Source of the DNA: Candidatus Nitrosopumilus sp.
GTDB taxonomy: Archaea > Thermoproteota > Nitrososphaeria > Nitrososphaerales > Nitrosopumilaceae
Direction of reading: 5' to 3'
Length of the DNA stretch: 33,554 nt
Assembly: GCA_013911135.1 (NCBI GenBank)
Contig: JACERO010000004.1
Coordinates: 1-33,554 of the forward strand
Shown here: one piece after another, positions 9,206-16,082 of the stretch
How the letters are laid out: each line of letters starts with the position of its first letter
Position numbering within the stretch: the stretch's first letter is position 1
Notes under the pieces: generated by a model
What the model saw: only the letters and a program-made list of their open reading frames with translations
The model's database searches: none
What the model was told of the DNA's origin: nothing
Made by a program: the position numbers and the translations under genes

Positions 9206-9279
9206 TGCGGAGTGCGGGATTTGAACCCGCGGCCTTCAGCTTGGGAAGCTGACGTTATACCAGACTAAACTAACTCCGC
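9206..9279 (-). tRNA. tRNA-Gly (anticodon CCC)
   Basis: Read on the minus strand, the acceptor GCGGAGT pairs with ACTCCGC, followed by discriminator A. The anticodon stem TCAGC/GCTGA encloses the loop TTCCCAA, giving anticodon CCC at 9243-9245 for codon GGG. The T arm GCGGG-TTCAAAT-CCCGC is perfect. No intron is present and CCA is not encoded. Its 3' end touches the stop codon of the C39-TPR gene. A symmetric TATA-like element at 9303-9311 sits about 28 nt upstream. Confidence 0.95.
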
Positions 9280-9302
9280 TCAGGACATATCTGATAATTA
9301 TG

Positions 9303-9311
9303 ATTAAATAT
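9303..9311. promoter_or_regulatory. Possible shared bidirectional TATA element
   Basis: The sequence ATTAAATAT is centred about 28 nt upstream of the tRNA-Gly 5' end (minus strand) and about 25 nt upstream of the zinc-ribbon ATG (plus strand). It is near-symmetric, reading TATA-like in both directions, and it is the only good candidate in the 52-bp space between the two divergent genes. Confidence 0.5.
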
Positions 9312-9331
9312 CTTGATTAAGAAACTATGAC

Positions 9332-9505
9332 ATGGATGCAAGATGCCCAGAATGTGAAAAAGTTGCAATTCTAGATGATGAAATTACGAAAGTAAAGTGT
9401 CCTCACTGTAACTTTGAAGCAGACTATGATACATATCTTGAAATTATGAAAGATAATGCAATCAATATGGCATCTGACTATATTCCAGATAGATCTGGAT
9501 TGTAA
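9332..9505 (+). CDS. 57-aa zinc-ribbon protein
   Basis: A small unrecognised protein. Two CPxC-type knuckles, C5-x2-C8 (RCPECE) and C23-x2-C26 (KCPHCN), are spaced as a single zinc ribbon, followed by an acidic tail with a short helix (YLEIMKDNA). An in-frame TGA upstream limits the start, so ATG at 9332 is the first candidate; a TATA-like element 25 nt before it fits a leaderless mRNA. The fold suggests nucleic-acid or protein binding, but no function can be assigned. Its stop codon is immediately followed by the stop codon of the opposing microgene. Confidence 0.7.
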   Translation: MDARCPECEKVAILDDEITKVKCPHCNFEADYDTYLEIMKDNAINMASDYIPDRSGL

Positions 9506-9610
9506 TTACCAATAGTTTCCTTTATCTGAGCAATCTAAATGAGACCCACAATTGGGACAAAACATATGGCATGCTTGCATATGTACCATCTTGTTATCAC
9601 ACTTGGACAT
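9506..9610 (-). CDS. 34-aa Cys/His-rich microprotein
   Basis: A very short frame encoding 34 residues with five cysteines (4, 14, 18, 21, 27) and three histidines (10, 15, 24), including FCPNCGSH, a typical zinc knuckle. Such a density of metal ligands in a random frame would be surprising, which is the main support. A TAG directly precedes the ATG at 9610, fixing the start. A GGAG sits about 12 nt upstream on the minus strand. Its stop codon abuts the stop of the convergent zinc-ribbon gene. Function unknown; a small metal-binding or regulatory protein is plausible. Confidence 0.6.
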   Translation of the reverse strand: MSKCDNKMVHMQACHMFCPNCGSHLDCSDKGNYW

Positions 9611-9650
9611 CTAATGTCTTCTCCCATATGCTTATCTTTGTGAATCTTGA

Positions 9651-9660
9651 TTTAAAAATA
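9651..9660 (+). promoter_or_regulatory. TATA-like box for S6e
   Basis: TTTAAAAATA lies about 48 nt before the S6e start, predicting a short 5' leader of about 20 nt that contains a run of eight T residues. Confidence 0.45.
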
Positions 9661-9703
9661 ATGTCCAAAGGTTAATTAGTCGTTCAACTTTTTTTTGGAA
9701 TAC

Positions 9704-10114
9704 TTGGCTAACTTCAAACTTACAATTTCAGATATCAAGGGAAAGTCTGTATCAAAGGAACTCAAAGATAGTGATGCAAATCTCTTACTAGGTTTACAAC
9801 TAGGAAATGAAACTGATGCTACAATTGTAGGACTAAATGGAAAATTAAAACTCACTGGAGGAAGTGACAAATCTGGTGTTCCTATGAGAAATGATATTCA
9901 TGGTGCAGCAAGAAAATATGTTTTACTTTCTAAAGGAGTAGGTTTGCAAGATGCAGAAACCGGACAAAGAGTGAGAAAATTAATGCGTGGAAATACAGTA
10001 TCAGAAGAAATCTATCAAGTAAATTGTAAATTTGATGGAGAATTACCTGTTGAAGCACCTGCTGAAGATGCAGCAGAGTCTACAGAAGAAAAAACTAAAG
10101 ATAAAAAAGAATAA
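9704..10114 (+). CDS. rps6e: 30S ribosomal protein S6e
   Basis: Small-subunit ribosomal protein shared by archaea and eukaryotes. The start at TTG 9704 gives MANFKLTISD, which matches the usual beginning of the family; an upstream TTG at 9695 would add three uncharacteristic residues. Conserved features include GGSDKSGVPMRNDIHG and GVRKxMRG-like VRKLMRGNTV near residue 100. The 136-residue protein ends in an acidic/lysine tail (EDAAESTEEKTKDKKE). aIF2 gamma follows 31 nt later and a PIN protein after that, a neighbourhood common in archaea linking the ribosome with initiation. Confidence 0.95.
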   Translation: MANFKLTISDIKGKSVSKELKDSDANLLLGLQLGNETDATIVGLNGKLKLTGGSDKSGVPMRNDIHGAARKYVLLSKGVGLQDAETGQRVRKLMRGNTVSEEIYQVNCKFDGELPVEAPAEDAAESTEEKTKDKKE

Positions 10115-10125
10115 CTTAACATATA
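10115..10125 (+). promoter_or_regulatory. TATA-like box for aIF2 gamma
   Basis: CTTAACATATA is centred about 26 nt before the aIF2 gamma ATG, immediately after the S6e stop codon. It could give an independent leaderless transcript inside the operon. Confidence 0.35.
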
Positions 10126-10145
10126 CCGATTTTACATTTTGACTC

Positions 10146-11408
10146 ATGCATTGGAGAGAAACACTTCCTGATTGGTACATCAAAAAATATGGATATCAAC
10201 CATGTGTTAACATTGGAACTGCTGGTCATGTAGATCACGGAAAAACTACTCTTATTCAGGCATTAACTGGTTCATGGACTAGTGTGCATAGTCAGGAACT
10301 AAAACGTGGAATTACTATTCGTGTAGGATACTCTGATGCTGCATTTTACAAATGTAAAAATTGTGAAGATCCTTTAGGATATTCTACAACCCCAAAATGT
10401 AACAATTGTGGAAAGGAAAGTGAATTATCTAGAGTTGTTAGTTTTGTTGACAGCCCTGGGCACGAAAGTTTGATGGCAAACATGCTTTCAGGTTCTGCCT
10501 TGATGGATGGTGCATTATTACTAGTTGCAGCAAATGAGAAAGTTCCCAAACCACAAACAAAAGAACATCTCTTAGCTCTTGAAACTCTTGGAATTCAACA
10601 AATAGTTGTAGTCCAAAACAAAGTTGATCTACTTTCTTACAAAGAAGTCTTAGCAAACTATCAAGAAATTACCAAATTTGTTAAAGGAACTTATGCTGCA
10701 AAATCACCTATAATTCCTATTTCTGCACAATCTGGATTAAATATTGATGCATTAATTGGATCTATCGAATCAACAATCAAAACACCAGAACGAAATGAAA
10801 AAAAAGATACTATTATGCATGTTTTGCGTTCTTTTGATGTAAACAAACCTGGTACAAAAATAAAAAATATCAAGGGAGGTGTCATTGGAGGAAGTCTAAC
10901 TCAGGGAGTTTTCAATGTTGGTGATGAAATTGAAATTAAACCTGGTATTATGAATGAGAAAAAAAAGTTCTATGAACCTTTAGTGACAGAAATTACTTCT
11001 TTAGGAACTGCTGCAGGAATTGTTGACTCAGTAAAACCTGGTGGTTTGGTCGCTATTGGAACAAAATTAGATCCTTCTATGACTAGAAGTGATTCATTTA
11101 TCGGTTCAGTTATTGGAAAACCTGACACACTTCCTGAAAATTCTGTTCAGTTAAAACTAGAAGTGAATCTGTTTGATTCTGCAGTAGGAATCACTGAAGA
11201 TACCAAAGTCCAACCAATTCAATCAGGTGAATTACTTCGACTAAATATTGGAACTGCTCCTGTATTGGGTAAGGTTAACAAAATAAAATCAAAAAATATT
11301 GAGATTGAACTTAGAAGACCTGCATGTATCTTTGAAGGTGGAAATGTAGCAATTAGTAGAAGAATTGCTGAAAGATGGAGATTAATTGGTGCAGGAATAG
11401 TTGGTTGA
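10146..11408 (+). CDS. eif2g: Translation initiation factor aIF2 subunit gamma
   Basis: GTPase core of the aIF2 heterotrimer that delivers initiator Met-tRNA to the small ribosomal subunit. The G1 loop GHVDHGKTT is at residues 27-35, G3 is DSPGHE and G4 is NKVD. A zinc knuckle with cysteines at 70, 73, 85 and 88 (CKNC, CNNC) is diagnostic of the gamma subunit and separates it from EF-Tu. Domains II and III follow (GGVIGGSLTQG, RRPACIFEGGNVAISRR). The length of 420 residues is normal. It overlaps the PIN gene by 8 nt. The alpha subunit is also in this window at 14623-15420, on the other strand. Confidence 0.96.
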   Translation: MHWRETLPDWYIKKYGYQPCVNIGTAGHVDHGKTTLIQALTGSWTSVHSQELKRGITIRVGYSDAAFYKCKNCEDPLGYSTTPKCNNCGKESELSRVVSFVDSPGHESLMANMLSGSALMDGALLLVAANEKVPKPQTKEHLLALETLGIQQIVVVQNKVDLLSYKEVLANYQEITKFVKGTYAAKSPIIPISAQSGLNIDALIGSIESTIKTPERNEKKDTIMHVLRSFDVNKPGTKIKNIKGGVIGGSLTQGVFNVGDEIEIKPGIMNEKKKFYEPLVTEITSLGTAAGIVDSVKPGGLVAIGTKLDPSMTRSDSFIGSVIGKPDTLPENSVQLKLEVNLFDSAVGITEDTKVQPIQSGELLRLNIGTAPVLGKVNKIKSKNIEIELRRPACIFEGGNVAISRRIAERWRLIGAGIVG

Positions 11409-11769
11409 AGTAATCTGTGACACAAATTTTTTAATTCATCTGGCAACTAGGAGAATCAAAAATATTGATAACCTGGATGTAGAAATTGGTCAAATCATAT
11501 TTGTTGTACCTCAAGTTGTAAAAAATGAGTTATCTAAATTAGAAAAAAACCCAAAAAAAACCCAAGACATTCAATTAACTCTTAATTATATAAAAAATTT
11601 TAAAATAATTCCTATTCTTGGTACATTTGCTGACAAAGAGTTACTTGATTATGTTTTAAACAATAAAGTAATTGTTGCCACAATGGATAAAGAACTAAAA
11701 AAACAGATCAAGAATCACGGAAGTTCTATAATGTCTTTTTCAAATAACAGAATAGTTTTAGAATCTTAG
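11401..11769 (+). CDS. PIN-domain nuclease (Fcf1/Utp24-like)
   Basis: A 122-residue single PIN domain, the fold of Mg-dependent RNases. Acidic active-site residues are visible at CDTNFL (D7), in NELSKLE and in VATMDKEL. The gene position directly after aIF2 gamma, with an 8-nt overlap and downstream of S6e, matches a widespread archaeal arrangement in which this protein is annotated as Fcf1-like. That supports an rRNA-processing role over a toxin role, and no antitoxin gene is present. It starts with TTG at 11401 inside the preceding gene. Activity and substrate are inferred from family and context only. Confidence 0.82.
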   Translation: MVEVICDTNFLIHLATRRIKNIDNLDVEIGQIIFVVPQVVKNELSKLEKNPKKTQDIQLTLNYIKNFKIIPILGTFADKELLDYVLNNKVIVATMDKELKKQIKNHGSSIMSFSNNRIVLES

Positions 11770-11780
11770 AAAAATTTAAC
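11770..11780 (+). promoter_or_regulatory. TATA-like box for the PEBP gene
   Basis: An AAAAATTTAAC element is centred about 29 nt before the ATG at 11804, consistent with a leaderless transcript. Confidence 0.4.
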
Positions 11781-11803
11781 TTTGAGTATTTCTAAATTCT
11801 GAT

Positions 11804-12259
11804 ATGGATAATTTTACTTTAGAAAGTGAAGCATTTGATAATGGTGAAGTGATTCCTAGAAAATATGGTTATAAAAATGGAAATCAAAGTCCTCCTCTAA
11901 AAATTAGTGGTGTTCCTGAAAACACCTCATCTCTAGCTCTTATAATGGATGATCCTGATGCTATGGCTGCAGTTGGAAAAGTATGGATTCACTGGGTTTT
12001 ATGGAATATTGATCCAAATACTATAGAATTAAAAGAAAATTCCATTCCATCAAATTGTCTTGAAGGTGAAACTGATTTTGGAGAAATTGGTTATGGTGGA
12101 CCAGCTCCTCCAGATAAAGAACACACGTACATCTTCAAACTATATGCATTAGATCAAAAATTAGATGTTGATAAAGACTCAACTAAAAAGCAAATAGAAG
12201 AAGCTATGAAAAATCATATTATTGCAAAAACTAGACTGGAAGGAAGATATTCTCCATAA
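11804..12259 (+). CDS. YbhB/YbcL family protein (PEBP/Raf-kinase-inhibitor-like)
   Basis: A 151-residue phosphatidylethanolamine-binding-protein fold. The family signatures are all present: SPPLKISGVPENT, the DDPDA ligand-site motif, HWVLWNI, GPAPPDKEHTYIFKLYALD and a C-terminal A(K/R)TRLEGRYSP. Length and order match bacterial and archaeal YbhB proteins. There is no signal peptide, so it is cytoplasmic. The biological ligand in archaea is unknown. It starts with ATG after a plausible TATA element and appears to be its own unit between the PIN gene and AglB. Confidence 0.92.
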   Translation: MDNFTLESEAFDNGEVIPRKYGYKNGNQSPPLKISGVPENTSSLALIMDDPDAMAAVGKVWIHWVLWNIDPNTIELKENSIPSNCLEGETDFGEIGYGGPAPPDKEHTYIFKLYALDQKLDVDKDSTKKQIEEAMKNHIIAKTRLEGRYSP

Positions 12260-12278
12260 ATTTGAATTATTTGTGATT

Positions 12279-12287
12279 TTTTATATA
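12279..12287 (+). promoter_or_regulatory. TATA-like box for aglB
   Basis: TTTTATATA lies about 40 nt before the aglB start, predicting a leader of roughly 12-15 nt. Confidence 0.45.
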
Positions 12288-12322
12288 AAGAGTAATAAGT
12301 AAAGTTTTTTGAGAAAAAACAA

Positions 12323-14461
12323 TTGTTAACAAATACAAAACTTGTTTCTATAGGTAATTTTGATTTAAAATTAAATCACCTTCTAATAATTGGAATTCTT
12401 GCTTTGTCATTTTCTGTTTCTTTTTTACTTCGTTCCCAAGCGGCTGATTTTGGTTTTGAATTAAACGAGTTTGATCCATTTTTTAATTATAGAGCTACTC
12501 AGTATATTGTAGATAATGGAATTGGTGCTTATTATGAATGGAATGATAGTCTAAGTTGGTATCCAACAGGTAGAGATATATCTTCAAACTCTCAAGTGTT
12601 GCTTCATCTAACTGCTGCTATAACTTATTGGATTTTTGGGGGTGGCTTAGATCTTTATGATTTTACTATACTATTCCCAGTAGTCTTTGGTTCTTTATCT
12701 GCAATAGTTATTTTTGCTTTAGTTAGAGTCATAGGTGGTACTACTGCTGGTTTGTTTTCTGCTCTGTTGTTTTCTGTTTCATTGCCAATACTCATTCGAG
12801 GTCCAATTGGATGGTTCAAATCAGAACCACTAGGTTTGTTTTTTGGTCTTTTGACAGTATATTTACTATTAAGTGGAATAAATTCTAAAAACAAAAAAGT
12901 AGCATTTGCAAAACTCATTGGAGCTGGAATTTTCACTGTATTTTCAATCTCAGCTTGGGGAGGAAATCAATTCTTTATTCTTCCAATAAGCTTTTTTTTC
13001 ATAATCTTACCATTTTTAAGAACTGATCATAAATTCATCATGTGGGCTATTCCTCTTTATACAATAACTACAATTTTAGTTTCTTTTGGATTTGAACGAG
13101 TGAGTTCCAACTTGGTTTTTGGATTGGGAGGAATTGCATTAATTGTTTCTAATTTATTTTTACTTTCTTGTATTTTTATTCAAAATAAAAATTCAAAAAA
13201 CAAAACAAGAAATAGTCTATTGTTTCTTTTTGCACTTATAATTATTGCACCAAGTATTGTGATATTGGATTATGATACTCGTACTTTACCATTCCCTACC
13301 CATAGATATGTTAATGCCATGAATCCTTTTTTGACTACAACTGATCCATTGGTAGATTCTGTAGCAGAACATGCAACTACAACACAAGCCCAATCATTTT
13401 TGTTTCATTCAGTTTTAATGATTTTTTCAGGTACAGGAATATGGTTAATTATTAAAAATATTCAAAATAAAAATTCTAGTTTTATTAAAAATGATATGTT
13501 ATCTTTTTCATTAATTTTAGGACTTTTTGGAGTTTACATAAGTTCAACTTTTGTTAGATTAGAAGTATTTGCATCAATTGGAGTAATTATTTTAGCATCT
13601 TTAGGCTTAACTGCTTTAACCAAAGAATTTTTCAAAAATAAACCTGACAATCAGAAACCAATTAGTAAATTGATTAAATTACCGTTTGTTGCAGGAATAA
13701 TCATTCTTTTGATAATTCCTATGATTTATCCTGTAGGTGCAGATTTATTCTCTCTAACTAAGGCTCCTCCTACTATTATGAATGGTGGAAGTTCATATAC
13801 AATAGGTACCACTGACTGGCTTGATTCAATGGAGTGGATAAAAAATAACACCCCAAAAGATGCTGTAGTTGCAGCTTGGTGGGATTATGGTTATTGGATT
13901 TCTACAATGGGAGAAAGAGCCACATTAGCAGATAATTCAACTGTTAGTACCCGTATAATTGAAAATATTGCAAGAATGCTGCTCAGTAATCCTGATGAAG
14001 CTTGGCACTTATTACAAGAAATGCAAGCGGATTATATTCTTGTTTTTGTAGCAGGTGACAAGCTGAGAACTGATTCACTCGATTCTCTCTATGTGTTACG
14101 TGGAGGTGGTGATGAATCAAAAAAACAATGGTTTATGAGAATAGCAGGATACGATGAATCCCAATTTTTACATTCAAATGGTTCTGATGGTACTGATTAT
14201 TTCTTTAATGAAACTTTACTTGGTAAGATGTTTCCTTTCTCTCCATTAGGGTATGTTAATCCAAATGATTCTTCACAACAATCTCCAACTTATGTGCCTG
14301 GAACAATAGGTATCTATGTTAAAGATATCAAATATCCTTCTGATGGTGATGGACCATTAAGATTAGTTTATGCCTCTTCAGGCTTTGTTGAAGAAAAACC
14401 TGGACCAATGATTGGTGTTTTTATCTATGAAATAAATAAAGAGTATAAACCAGTGTCTTAA
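12323..14461 (+). CDS. aglB: Oligosaccharyltransferase AglB/STT3
   Basis: Membrane enzyme that transfers a lipid-linked glycan to asparagine in exported proteins (N-glycosylation). The 712-residue protein has an N-terminal region with about a dozen transmembrane helices. The first is followed by the outward loop NEFDPFFNYRAT, which holds the conserved acidic metal-binding residue. A second acidic loop contains GPIGWFKSEP. The STT3 hallmark WWDYGYW starts at about residue 519 and begins the C-terminal extracytoplasmic domain, which recognises the sequon. Start TTG at 12323. It is monocistronic here. DUF354 and sugar-dehydrogenase-like genes later in the window may supply related glycan functions, though they are not linked. 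Confidence 0.95.
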   Translation: MLTNTKLVSIGNFDLKLNHLLIIGILALSFSVSFLLRSQAADFGFELNEFDPFFNYRATQYIVDNGIGAYYEWNDSLSWYPTGRDISSNSQVLLHLTAAITYWIFGGGLDLYDFTILFPVVFGSLSAIVIFALVRVIGGTTAGLFSALLFSVSLPILIRGPIGWFKSEPLGLFFGLLTVYLLLSGINSKNKKVAFAKLIGAGIFTVFSISAWGGNQFFILPISFFFIILPFLRTDHKFIMWAIPLYTITTILVSFGFERVSSNLVFGLGGIALIVSNLFLLSCIFIQNKNSKNKTRNSLLFLFALIIIAPSIVILDYDTRTLPFPTHRYVNAMNPFLTTTDPLVDSVAEHATTTQAQSFLFHSVLMIFSGTGIWLIIKNIQNKNSSFIKNDMLSFSLILGLFGVYISSTFVRLEVFASIGVIILASLGLTALTKEFFKNKPDNQKPISKLIKLPFVAGIIILLIIPMIYPVGADLFSLTKAPPTIMNGGSSYTIGTTDWLDSMEWIKNNTPKDAVVAAWWDYGYWISTMGERATLADNSTVSTRIIENIARMLLSNPDEAWHLLQEMQADYILVFVAGDKLRTDSLDSLYVLRGGGDESKKQWFMRIAGYDESQFLHSNGSDGTDYFFNETLLGKMFPFSPLGYVNPNDSSQQSPTYVPGTIGIYVKDIKYPSDGDGPLRLVYASSGFVEEKPGPMIGVFIYEINKEYKPVS

Positions 14462-14465
14462 TTTT

Positions 14466-14621
14466 CTAAGAATATCTCTCAGCTAATCTGTATCTCATGT
14501 ATTTGTCATCAGGTGAAAATTTTGCTGGATGTACAGAAACTGTATCTTCATTACACTTGGGGCATTTTTCTTTTAATGTATAATGATTACATTTTGAACA
14601 TTTTCTTAATTGGAATCTCAT
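14466..14621 (-). CDS. nop10: Ribosome biogenesis protein Nop10 (H/ACA RNP)
   Basis: A 51-residue component of the H/ACA ribonucleoprotein that guides rRNA pseudouridylation with Cbf5, Gar1 and L7Ae. The zinc ribbon is clear (MRFQLRKCSKC, then KCPKC), followed by the family tail VHPAKFSPDDKYMRYR. The ATG lies one nt after the aIF2 alpha stop codon, so translation is coupled. An aIF2 alpha-nop10 pair is a conserved archaeal arrangement. Confidence 0.95.
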   Translation of the reverse strand: MRFQLRKCSKCNHYTLKEKCPKCNEDTVSVHPAKFSPDDKYMRYRLAERYS

Positions 14622-14622
14622 T

Positions 14623-15420
14623 TTAATTTTCTCTAGTTTTCTTTGAGTCTTCTCTAGTAAATTTGAATGAACCTTTTTTCTTTTCTATGTTAGTTTGAAT
14701 TTCAGCAATTATTGGCTTTAGTGATTTCTCAGCAGATTTAAAATTATCTGAAGTTATTGACAGTCTATACTTTGGTGCTCCCAAATATGTAATATCTATA
14801 GTAGAATCTTTTTTTAATTCATCCAATAATGTTTTTTTAATAATTTCTACTCCATTAGTTTTGTTGTTTGTAATTCCCATAATTCCTCTAATTTCAACTG
14901 ATGGAAGTTTTATTTTAGAGCAAATTTCCTCAATTACAGTTGAAGTTTTTTTTGCAAGTTTGAGTTCCTTTACTGACTCAATTCCGTTTCTTCCAATCTC
15001 AATGAATGCATCATAAACTGAATCAAATTTTGAAAAAATACTGTCTTCTAGCTTTTCAACTTCTTCATCTGATAATTTTGCTTTTTCTTGTACATTTTGT
15101 AATAGTGTTTTACCTTTTTCAAATTTTTTAACTTCCTTTAGTTTCTGTTTTTTCTGATCTTTTGAGATTTGTTTTAATGACAAATCAATATCTCCTCGTT
15201 TAGAATTTACTTTCTTTACAAGCAGAACTTTTTTCTCCCCATCCCTGACAAATCTACTTATTGATCTAATCCAACCTGGAGCAATTTCTGAAATATGTAA
15301 AAATCCTTGGACATCATCATATTCATCTAATGTCACATAAGCCCCATGATCCATTACTTTGGTAACAGTAGCAAGAACAATTTCTCCTTGTTCAGGCATC
15401 TCTTGAATTTCAGTAGACAT
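14623..15420 (-). CDS. eif2a: Translation initiation factor aIF2 subunit alpha
   Basis: RNA-binding subunit of aIF2 that strengthens Met-tRNAi binding by the gamma subunit. It starts with an S1 domain (GEIVLATVTKVMDHGAYVTL, FLHISEIAPGWIRSI, VNSKRGDIDLSLKQI), continues with a helical middle domain and ends in an alpha/beta domain (YLGAPKYRLSI). I use the ATG at 15420, which gives MSTEIQEMPEQGE and has AGAAGAA just before it. An upstream TTG at 15438 would add six residues. At about 265 residues it is normal length. It lies between cobO upstream and nop10 downstream on the same strand. Confidence 0.95.
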   Translation of the reverse strand: MSTEIQEMPEQGEIVLATVTKVMDHGAYVTLDEYDDVQGFLHISEIAPGWIRSISRFVRDGEKKVLLVKKVNSKRGDIDLSLKQISKDQKKQKLKEVKKFEKGKTLLQNVQEKAKLSDEEVEKLEDSIFSKFDSVYDAFIEIGRNGIESVKELKLAKKTSTVIEEICSKIKLPSVEIRGIMGITNNKTNGVEIIKKTLLDELKKDSTIDITYLGAPKYRLSITSDNFKSAEKSLKPIIAEIQTNIEKKKGSFKFTREDSKKTREN

Positions 15421-15460
15421 TTCTTCTAAAACTCTCAAGTGTGTAAATTAATGTTGCTGG

Positions 15461-15994
15461 TTAGAAATCTATTCCTTTTTTAGCTTTAATACCTCTCTGA
15501 AATGGGTGTTTTATCTCTCTCATCTCTGTAACCAGATCTGCTACTTCAATAACTTCGTCTTTGGCATAATTTCCTGTTAGTACTAAATCTACTCCTTGTG
15601 GCTTTGATTTAATCAAATTTAGAACATCATCAACTGAAATTAATTCAAGATTTACTGCATAGTTAATTTCATCTAAAATGACAATATCGTAGTTTCCTGA
15701 TTGAATTTTTTCATTGCTAATCCTGATTGCTTCTTTGGCAATTTTTTCATGATCTTCCTTTGGGCTTGTATCATCTATAATTCCAACAAATCCTTTACCT
15801 ATAGCAATCATTTCAAATTCCGGTTCAAGCCTTTTAGACGAATCCATTTCACCATAGTGCCATGAACCTTTGATGAATTGAATCATACAAATCTTCTTTT
15901 TATAACCTGTAGCTCGTAATGCAATTCCTAATGCTGCTGTTGTTTTCCCTTTTCCCTTTCCTGTATATACAATGATTAAGCCATCTGTTACCAT
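15461..15994 (-). CDS. cobO: Cob(I)alamin/cob(I)yrinate adenosyltransferase
   Basis: Transfers the adenosyl group of ATP to cob(I)yrinic acid a,c-diamide or a related corrinoid, making the cobalt-carbon bond. The 177-residue protein is a CobO/CobA/BtuR-type P-loop enzyme. The Walker A sequence GKGKGKTTAALG is near the N-terminus, then CMIQFIKGSWHYGEM, VILDEINYAV (Walker B) and LVLTGNYA. The C-terminal REIKHPFQRGIKAKKGIDF is typical. ATG start. It is divergent from cbiA, the enzyme for the preceding step, and about 40 nt upstream of aIF2 alpha, so it may be cotranscribed with translation genes. Confidence 0.95.
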   Translation of the reverse strand: MVTDGLIIVYTGKGKGKTTAALGIALRATGYKKKICMIQFIKGSWHYGEMDSSKRLEPEFEMIAIGKGFVGIIDDTSPKEDHEKIAKEAIRISNEKIQSGNYDIVILDEINYAVNLELISVDDVLNLIKSKPQGVDLVLTGNYAKDEVIEVADLVTEMREIKHPFQRGIKAKKGIDF

Positions 15995-16015
15995 AGTTGA
16001 TATTCAAATAATCTC

Positions 16016-16024
16016 ACTAAAAAC
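16016..16024 (-). promoter_or_regulatory. TATA-like box for cobO
   Basis: On the minus strand TTTTTAGTG is centred about 26 nt before the cobO ATG. It is a weaker match than the cbiA element across the same intergenic region. Confidence 0.35.
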
Positions 16025-16050
16025 ATTGAGCATTTCTCAAAAATAAACCA

Positions 16051-16060
16051 ATTTAAATAA
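16051..16060 (+). promoter_or_regulatory. TATA-like box for cbiA
   Basis: ATTTAAATAA is centred about 28 nt before the TTG at 16083. The spacing places the transcription start at the TTG and supports it as the true start. An out-of-frame ATG at 16076 leads nowhere. Confidence 0.55.
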
Positions 16061-16082
16061 AAAATGATTCTAATCATGCAAA

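Noticed and set aside
11401-11769. PIN protein as a VapC toxin
   Set aside because: No antitoxin gene is adjacent, and its overlap with aIF2 gamma downstream of S6e is the known Fcf1-like neighbourhood.
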